Source: Shewanella corallii (GTDB taxonomy: Bacteria; Pseudomonadota; Gammaproteobacteria; Enterobacterales; Shewanellaceae). From it: a stretch of 64,000 nucleotides of DNA. The translations under genes and the position numbers were made by a program. This document shows, one piece after another, positions 59,009-64,000 of this stretch (position 1 is its first letter; the number at the start of each line of letters is the position of its first letter). The notes beneath the pieces were generated by a model. It ran no database searches. It saw nothing but the letters and a program-made list of their open reading frames with translations, and was not told the DNA's origin. The DNA lies in assembly GCF_023349125.1 (NCBI RefSeq), contig NZ_JAKIKT010000004.1, forward strand, positions 1 through 64,000, read 5' to 3'.

Positions 59009-59856
59009 AACTGGTTATCGTATCGGGCCGCAGTGGCTCAGGAAAATCTGTCGCCCTCAGGGCACTGGAAGATCTCGGCTACTACTGTGTCGATAATCTG
59101 CCACTGTCCATGATTGCCACTTTGCTTGAGCAGCTGCAAAGCACCACAGATCAAGTCGCCATCAGTGTCGATGTTCGTAACCTGAAAGATCAGGACAAGA
59201 TACTGGAGCAGCAGCTTGCCTCGCTGAAAGACACTGAAATTACCAGCTTTTATCTGCACTCAACCGATGAAATCCTGCTGAAGCGCTACAGCGAAACCCG
59301 GCGTCTACACCCACTTTCACGCAATCACTCCTCTTTGCAGGAAGCGATTAAACTGGAAGGTCAGTTGCTGATGCCCCTGTCCAAGATGATGGACCACTTT
59401 ATAGACACCTCCTCCCTGAATGTTTATGACCTGAGTGATAAAGTCAGACAGATTCTGATGGGACACGTTGAGAAAGAGTTGGTTATCACCTTCGAGTCTT
59501 TCGGTTTCAAGCATGGTATGCCTACCGAAGCGGATTTTATGTTTGATGTTCGCTTCCTGCCAAACCCACACTGGGAACCAGACCTGCGCCCCCTGACCGG
59601 CCTGGATCAGCCGGTGCAGGACTTCCTGAATCGCCAGACTCTGGTAAACAAATTTATCTGGCAGATTGAAAACCTGCTGGAGACCTGGTTGCCTCATTTG
59701 GAGCGTAACAATCGCAGCTATCTGACCATAGCCATCGGCTGTACCGGCGGTCAGCATAGATCAGTGTTTATTGCCGAACAGCTGGCCAAACGCTTAAGCC
59801 AAAGTCACCACACAGTGAAAATTCGTCACAGAGAACTGGCTCAAGATGAAGCTTGA
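59005..59856 (+). CDS. rapZ: RNase adapter RapZ
   Basis: Nucleotide-binding protein that in enterobacteria guides RNase E to GlmZ and so adjusts glucosamine-6-phosphate synthesis. The 283-residue protein has Walker A GRSGSGKS (8-15) and the conserved C-terminal domain with [19 protein letters not shown]. It overlaps ptsN at its start and ptsO by 11 bp at its end. Whether a GlmZ-type RNA exists in this organism is unknown. Confidence 0.95.
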   Translation: MKLVIVSGRSGSGKSVALRALEDLGYYCVDNLPLSMIATLLEQLQSTTDQVAISVDVRNLKDQDKILEQQLASLKDTEITSFYLHSTDEILLKRYSETRRLHPLSRNHSSLQEAIKLEGQLLMPLSKMMDHFIDTSSLNVYDLSDKVRQILMGHVEKELVITFESFGFKHGMPTEADFMFDVRFLPNPHWEPDLRPLTGLDQPVQDFLNRQTLVNKFIWQIENLLETWLPHLERNNRSYLTIAIGCTGGQHRSVFIAEQLAKRLSQSHHTVKIRHRELAQDEA

Positions 59857-60118
59857 GCGTCAGGTCACCATCTGCAATAAACTGGGATTACACGCCAGAG
59901 CTGCCACCAAGTTAGCAATTCTGGCGAACCAGTTTGATGCCAGTGTCACCCTTTCAAATGGCGAGAAATCCGCAAGTGCTGCCAGTGTTCTTGGTCTGCT
60001 GATGCTGGAATCAGGCAAAGGCAAAACTATCTCACTCAGCGCTGAAGGGGATGATGCCGAAGCCGCACTGGATGCTATCTGCGCCTTGATTAATGCCAGA
60101 TTTGAAGAAGATAAATAA
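59846..60118 (+). CDS. ptsO: Nitrogen-PTS phosphocarrier NPr (PtsO)
   Basis: HPr-like carrier moving phosphate from PtsP to PtsN. The 90-residue protein has the active histidine H16 in [13 protein letters not shown] and the HPr segment [16 protein letters not shown]; the residue at the usual regulatory serine position is kept. It overlaps rapZ by 11 bp and is the last gene of the rpoN cluster. Confidence 0.95.
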   Translation: MKLERQVTICNKLGLHARAATKLAILANQFDASVTLSNGEKSASAASVLGLLMLESGKGKTISLSAEGDDAEAALDAICALINARFEEDK

Positions 60119-60163
60119 CCCTCCAACCAAGCTCTCAAGCTGAACCTCAGCTGTCAGATAAGC

Positions 60164-60190
60164 CTGACACAGCGATTTTTTCTGTATAAT
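60164..60190 (+). promoter_or_regulatory. Putative mgtE promoter
   Basis: CTGACA (60164-60169) and a perfect TATAAT (60185-60190), with a rather short 15-bp spacer, lie about 110 bp before the mgtE ATG. The -35 overlaps a small TGTCAG/CTGACA hairpin that could end the rpoN cluster transcript. No magnesium riboswitch fold was recognised in the leader. Confidence 0.4.
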
Positions 60191-60300
60191 TTCAACATCT
60201 GAGCTATTATGCATAGCCTTTCCGGGCTCCCGGCCCATGGCTGGCTTCTGCCAGACCAGAAAAAATCTCTGTCAAAGGAATCGGTATCAGGGGGAATCAC

Positions 60301-61674
60301 ATGCCGATCGAAGTTCTGGATAATGATCTGACCGAACAGCGTCTTAATCAGCTCAATCACGCTCTTGGCAGCGGTATGTTTGTGCACGTACGTAATATGC
60401 TGCACGACATGGCAGCGTCTGATATCGCCCACGTGCTGGAGTCATCGCCCCCGCAGACCCGTCAGATCCTGTGGCAGCTTATTGATCAGGAGCAGGCCGG
60501 TGAGATCCTCGAAGAACTGCCTGAGGATATGAAAGACCACCTGATCCGTCTGATGACCCCCGAGCGTTTAGCCAAAGCCACTGCGGGCATGGACACAGAC
60601 GACCTGGCCTATATTCTGCGAAGTCTGCCTGATGCCATGTTCCGCCAGGTACTGCAATCCATGAGTGCCCAGGACAGGTCCAGGGTTGAACAGGCACTGT
60701 CTTACCCCGAGGAGACCGCCGGCGGTATCATGAATACGGATACCGTTACTCTGAGGCCAGACGTCAATATCGATGTGATCCTGCGCTACCTCAGACTAAG
60801 GGGTGAACTGCCCGAGGCGACTGATACTCTCTATGTTGTCGACAAGCGTGACCACCTGCTGGGCGGTATTCGTATTACCGATCTGCTGACCTGCAACCCC
60901 AATGCATCGGTACGTGAAATTATGGATGCCGAGCTGGAAGGTATCCCGGTCTCCATGTCAGATACCGAAGTGTCTCAACTGTTCGAGCGCCACGACTGGG
61001 TATCCGCCCCCGTGGTGGATGAAGAGGGTAAACTGCTTGGCCGTATCACCATTGATGACGTGGTAGACGTTATTCGTGAAGATGCCGAACATTCAATGAT
61101 GGGTATGGCGGGTATGGATGATGACGAAGACACCTTTGGCCCTGTGGTCAAAAGTACCCTGCGCCGCTCCGTCTGGCTAACTATCAACCTGTTTGCTGCA
61201 CTGCTGGCCGCATCGGTCAGTAATATGTTTGAAGGCACGCTGGAAAAGTTTGCCACCATTGCCGTACTGATGACGATAGTGCCCAGCATGGGTGGCGTCG
61301 CCGGTAACCAGACACTGGCTCTGGTAATTCGCGGTATCGCTCTGGGTCATGTGGGCCAAAGTAACTCCCGCTGGCTTATCGGCAAAGAGCTGGCCATTGG
61401 TTTCCTCAATGGGGTGATGTGGTCAATCCTGGTATTTCTGGCTGTCTGGGCCTGGAAGGGAGATATGGCGCTGGGCGGTTTGATTGGTGGTGCCATGCTA
61501 ATCAATATGACGATCGCAGGCCTTGCCGGTGCCAGCATCCCTCTCATCCTCAAACGCTTTAATATCGATCCCGCTCTCGCCGGAGGCATGGTACTGACCA
61601 CAGTCACAGACGTTATTGGTCTGTTTGCCTTCCTGGGACTGGCAACCTTATTCTTAATGAACCACGCAATGTAG
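60301..61674 (+). CDS. mgtE: Magnesium transporter MgtE
   Basis: Magnesium-gated inner-membrane channel. The 457-residue protein has the acidic N domain (about 1-130, with the repeated EELPEDMKDHLIRLM-type motif), two CBS domains (about 135-260), the connecting helix, and five C-terminal membrane helices (about 285-450) including VPSMGGVAGNQTLALVIRGIALG with its selectivity-filter region. It has its own promoter and converges on the gtrA gene. Confidence 0.96.
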   Translation: MPIEVLDNDLTEQRLNQLNHALGSGMFVHVRNMLHDMAASDIAHVLESSPPQTRQILWQLIDQEQAGEILEELPEDMKDHLIRLMTPERLAKATAGMDTDDLAYILRSLPDAMFRQVLQSMSAQDRSRVEQALSYPEETAGGIMNTDTVTLRPDVNIDVILRYLRLRGELPEATDTLYVVDKRDHLLGGIRITDLLTCNPNASVREIMDAELEGIPVSMSDTEVSQLFERHDWVSAPVVDEEGKLLGRITIDDVVDVIREDAEHSMMGMAGMDDDEDTFGPVVKSTLRRSVWLTINLFAALLAASVSNMFEGTLEKFATIAVLMTIVPSMGGVAGNQTLALVIRGIALGHVGQSNSRWLIGKELAIGFLNGVMWSILVFLAVWAWKGDMALGGLIGGAMLINMTIAGLAGASIPLILKRFNIDPALAGGMVLTTVTDVIGLFAFLGLATLFLMNHAM

Positions 61675-61684
61675 TCGTGAAAAT

Positions 61685-61710
61685 AAAACGGCAGCCCTGA
61701 GCTGCCGTTT
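61685..61710. terminator. Bidirectional terminator between mgtE and the gtrA-like gene
   Basis: Stem AACGGCAGC/GCTGCCGTT with a CCTGA loop, flanked by AAAT on the left and TTTCCATTTTT on the right, between the convergent ends of mgtE (61674) and the GtrA-family gene (61717). Confidence 0.8.
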
Positions 61711-61716
61711 CCATTT

Positions 61717-62136
61717 TTATCGCACACAGCCAGTATCGGCTTCAACCCTTGCAAACACCCAGCTGTTAGCGCCCACCCAATTGAGCAGCATGCCGGCCAA
61801 CACGCCAATCGCCATAGACAATGCCCAATAGAGCAACCCATCTGGCAACAACATCATCAGCAGGCTGAACAGACCGAGATTAACCAAAGCCGCACTGCTC
61901 GCCAGTAATAGGCTTTGCAGCAACTGCGCTCCCCGACTTTGTTGCCTCCTGTCTCTGAAGCTGAACCAACGATGGCCAGTCCACTGCGCCAAAGCCGCCA
62001 GTGCAAACGCCGCCACTCTCGCAGCCACAACCGACCATCCCAGTACTTGCCAAAGTAGCAGGCAAATCAGCATATCCAGACAAAAAACAAGGCCACCAAC
62101 CAGCACAAAACGGACAAATTCAGCAGGCAACTTCAC
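61717..62136 (-). CDS. GtrA-family polytopic membrane protein
   Basis: Probable flippase or accessory protein for polyprenyl-phosphate-linked sugars. The 139-residue protein has four membrane spans in the GtrA pattern (VRFVLVGGLVFCLDMLICLLLW first, ALNW-like LLNWVGANSWVF last). GTG 62136 overlaps the stop of the preceding gene as GTGA, with AGAGGG upstream, so it is preferred over GTG 62154. It is last in a GT2-GT39-GtrA run. Confidence 0.85.
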   Translation of the reverse strand: MKLPAEFVRFVLVGGLVFCLDMLICLLLWQVLGWSVVAARVAAFALAALAQWTGHRWFSFRDRRQQSRGAQLLQSLLLASSAALVNLGLFSLLMMLLPDGLLYWALSMAIGVLAGMLLNWVGANSWVFARVEADTGCVR

Positions 62137-63581
62137 GTTCCTTCCCTCTGACACAACATAAGTACACGCTTGCGATTCTCCGCTTCGAAATCGCAGCTCT
62201 GGAACAACTCAGTCGTCGCAAGCACCTGCTTGTCTGCGACAAGGTACCAGTCATCTGTATTGTCCGTTCCTGGTTTGGCAAACAGTGCTCTGAGCTGGTC
62301 GTCAGAGGTCAGTAACTGGGCCTGACCTGAGGTGTAAAAACGTGACGAGAACGGTTCTGACTGCCAATAGAAAGTCGGCAAAGGCTGCTCTCGTTGAGCC
62401 AGCAGCCATTTTTCACTTTTATCTTTGGCTGTCTGCAGTTTGACCACAGCAACCGCGCCGACCAGGAGTAAACATACTCCCAGAGCCAGGCGCTTAGCCC
62501 ACAGTTCAAACTCCTCTGCCATGCCTCTGGCAATGAGCAGCGCCATGGCGGGAATACCCGGGAGTACATAAGCAGGCAGGATGTTGCCCGCCAGGGTAAA
62601 CAGCAGCAATGGCGATAACATCCAGCAGATAAGAACTTTTGACTGCCAGCTAAACCGCCTTCCTTCAACCTGCCACAGACGCCACAAGGCCATAGGTAGT
62701 ACCAAGCTCCCGGGCATAGCGGCAATCACGAAAAACAGCCAGATAGTACCGCGAACCTCTTCATGGGCTGAGCCATACAAGTCACCCTGCCAGCCCCCAT
62801 CAACAAACCTGAGGAAGTGTTCACCAACAATAAAGTAATTGATAAACCCCGGTGTCGCCTGCTCTGCCATCCAATACCAGGGCAGAGCAATAGCCAGCAT
62901 CAGCAGCAAACCGGAAAACCAGGGAACATTACGCCAAAGTCTTTGCCACCCGGAAATCGGGCCATACTGCCAAACTAGAAACAGCACCACGCTAATTCCC
63001 ATCAGTACCAGTATCAATGGGCCCTTGGACAGCAAACCTATGGCTAATCCAACAAACCCCAGATACCCAAAAAGCTTGCCTTTGGCTTGAGATGATTCCT
63101 GAGAAGTTTCGTTCGCCTGCCAGGCCGAGATAAACCCCAGCATGGCCAGTGTCAGACCAAAGGTCAGAGCCATATCCGTCATGATGGCGCCCGCTGAGAC
63201 AATAAAAACCACGGTCGACGCCAATACCAGTAGGCTTAGCTCCCGACGAATACTCAGTTGACCAGCCAGCCAGTAAATGCAGCCCAACACTCCCACACCG
63301 GCCAGAAAATGCGGTAAACGCAGTGCAAACTCGCCAACACCCAGCACCGCGCTGGCCGCAGCGCTCATCCACACAAACATTGGAGGCTTGCCCCAGAAAG
63401 GCACTCCAATATCAAACTGCGGCGTCAGCCAGTTGCCGGTATCCAACATCAGCCGCGCCATTTCGCCATACCTGGCCTCCGTAGTGTCCATCAGAGGATA
63501 GGCGCCAAGAGACACCAAACGAATTACAAGCAGTAAAGCAATGCACCACCAGATGCGGGAGACAGCAGATTTCAACATCAC
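62133..63581 (-). CDS. GT39-family (ArnT-like) integral membrane glycosyltransferase
   Basis: Predicted inner-membrane transferase that moves a sugar from a polyprenyl-phosphate donor to a periplasmic acceptor such as lipid A, LPS or protein. The 482-residue protein has about ten spans and the family N-terminus with the acidic periplasmic motif DTTEARYGEMARLML and WLTPQFDIGVPFWGKPP. It lacks the long periplasmic domain of full-length ArnT (about 550 residues). It overlaps its neighbours by 4 bp each side. Confidence 0.85.
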   Translation of the reverse strand: MMLKSAVSRIWWCIALLLVIRLVSLGAYPLMDTTEARYGEMARLMLDTGNWLTPQFDIGVPFWGKPPMFVWMSAAASAVLGVGEFALRLPHFLAGVGVLGCIYWLAGQLSIRRELSLLVLASTVVFIVSAGAIMTDMALTFGLTLAMLGFISAWQANETSQESSQAKGKLFGYLGFVGLAIGLLSKGPLILVLMGISVVLFLVWQYGPISGWQRLWRNVPWFSGLLLMLAIALPWYWMAEQATPGFINYFIVGEHFLRFVDGGWQGDLYGSAHEEVRGTIWLFFVIAAMPGSLVLPMALWRLWQVEGRRFSWQSKVLICWMLSPLLLFTLAGNILPAYVLPGIPAMALLIARGMAEEFELWAKRLALGVCLLLVGAVAVVKLQTAKDKSEKWLLAQREQPLPTFYWQSEPFSSRFYTSGQAQLLTSDDQLRALFAKPGTDNTDDWYLVADKQVLATTELFQSCDFEAENRKRVLMLCQREGT

Positions 63582-64000
63582 TTTACTATCTCCAGTCTGG
63601 CTATTGAGTTGGCCTGCGGCAGAGATTCGGCTTCTGCTTCACCAGGGTGGCTCTCCCTTGAGTGATGCATACCGGTATCACTCACTTCACCGATGAGATA
63701 CAGGGGTCTTTGCTTAACTTCGACAAACACTCTCCCCAGATACTCACCAATCAATCCCAGGGACAGCAGCTGAATGCCCGCCAGCGCCAGCTGAACCACC
63801 ATCAGCGAGGGATAACCGGCAACAACCTCCCCCATAACCAGGGTCTTAAGCACCACCCATCCGCCGTATCCAAATGCCGCCAGCGCCGTCAGCAAACCAC
63901 ACCAGGTCGCAAAGCGCAGAGGCTTGAAACTGAATGAGGTGATGCCATCCATTGCCAGCCCGAACAGCTTGCGCCACGGCCATTTACTGTCGCCCGTGTG
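63578..64000 (-). CDS. GT2-family polyprenyl-phosphate glycosyltransferase, C-terminal part
   Basis: The C-terminal 140 residues of a GtrB/ArnC/DPM1-like enzyme; the 5' end lies beyond the window, and the frame is open through position 64000 (SKWPWRKLFGLAMDGITSFS). Two membrane spans (about 32-55 and 68-90 of the visible part) and the terminal EYLGRVFVEVKQRPLYLIGE motif are typical. It would load a sugar onto undecaprenyl phosphate in the cytoplasm for use by the downstream GT39 and GtrA proteins. Its stop overlaps the GT39 start. Confidence 0.85.
   Translation of the reverse strand, partial: HTGDSKWPWRKLFGLAMDGITSFSFKPLRFATWCGLLTALAAFGYGGWVVLKTLVMGEVVAGYPSLMVVQLALAGIQLLSLGLIGEYLGRVFVEVKQRPLYLIGEVSDTGMHHSRESHPGEAEAESLPQANSIARLEIVK

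Noticed and set aside
60119..60300. Magnesium riboswitch in the mgtE leader
   Set aside because: The leader is short and I could not find the conserved M-box or mgtA-type elements; it would need a covariance search.

Overview
This 64 kb window is chromosomal core DNA of a gammaproteobacterium, most likely Shewanella or a close relative in the Alteromonadales. The assignment rests on gene content and order: an S46 dipeptidyl-peptidase, the sodium-motor protein MotX beside rnr and purA, TIGR04219-type and DUF481 outer-membrane proteins, and conserved blocks such as orn/rsgA-psd-mscM, tolC/nudF-yqiB-cpdA-yqiA-parE, rpsF-priB-rpsR-rplI, rplM-rpsI, mla-ibaG-murA, kdsDC-lptCAB-rpoN-hpf-ptsN-rapZ-ptsO. 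There is no insertion sequence, prophage, integron or CRISPR array.

Layout. Positions 1-236 hold one partial and one complete tRNA-Gly(GCC) with a decayed tRNA-Gly remnant between them. Positions 350-8935 carry orn, facing rsgA-psd-(EamA transporter)-mscM-glycerophosphodiesterase and a 2-hydroxyacid dehydrogenase. Positions 9136-24606 carry a PAS chemoreceptor, bfd, topoisomerase IV (parC and parE separated by a PQQ-type sugar dehydrogenase), yqiA-cpdA-yqiB-nudF facing tolC, envelope genes, and a small unknown operon. Positions 24815-30338 hold dusA, cheX, a POTRA-less BamA-like barrel, alr and dnaB. Positions 30465-39799 hold the S46 peptidase, the S6-PriB-S18-L9 operon, a DUF481 protein, rlmB, rnr and motX. 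Positions 39969-47285 hold purA, yjeT, rplM-rpsI, zapE facing zapG, degQ and degS, and an unlisted 51-residue membrane protein. Positions 47484-61674 are an envelope-biogenesis block: murA and the Mla phospholipid transport genes on one strand; Kdo synthesis, LPS export, sigma-54 and the nitrogen PTS on the other; then mgtE. The window ends inside a GT2-GT39-GtrA glycosylation module.

Much of the window concerns the cell envelope: phospholipid synthesis and retrograde transport, LPS precursor and export, peptidoglycan precursors, periplasmic proteases under sigma-E, mechanosensitive channels and outer-membrane barrels. The least explained part is the three-gene operon at 23835-24606. It sits directly downstream of dusA, the place occupied in E. 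coli by the sigma-54-dependent phage-shock gene pspG, and has its own sigma-54-like promoter. It encodes a secreted helical protein, a 37-residue membrane protein and a hydrophobic membrane protein, none of which I recognise. This is the best candidate for an undescribed system. Other regulatory signals seen are an S6:S18 RNA element ahead of rpsF, a Fur-box-like site ahead of bfd, a sigma-E-like promoter ahead of degQ, and several strong unassigned inverted repeats. Start codons were moved from the longest reading frame where ribosome binding sites, overlaps or family N-termini pointed elsewhere.
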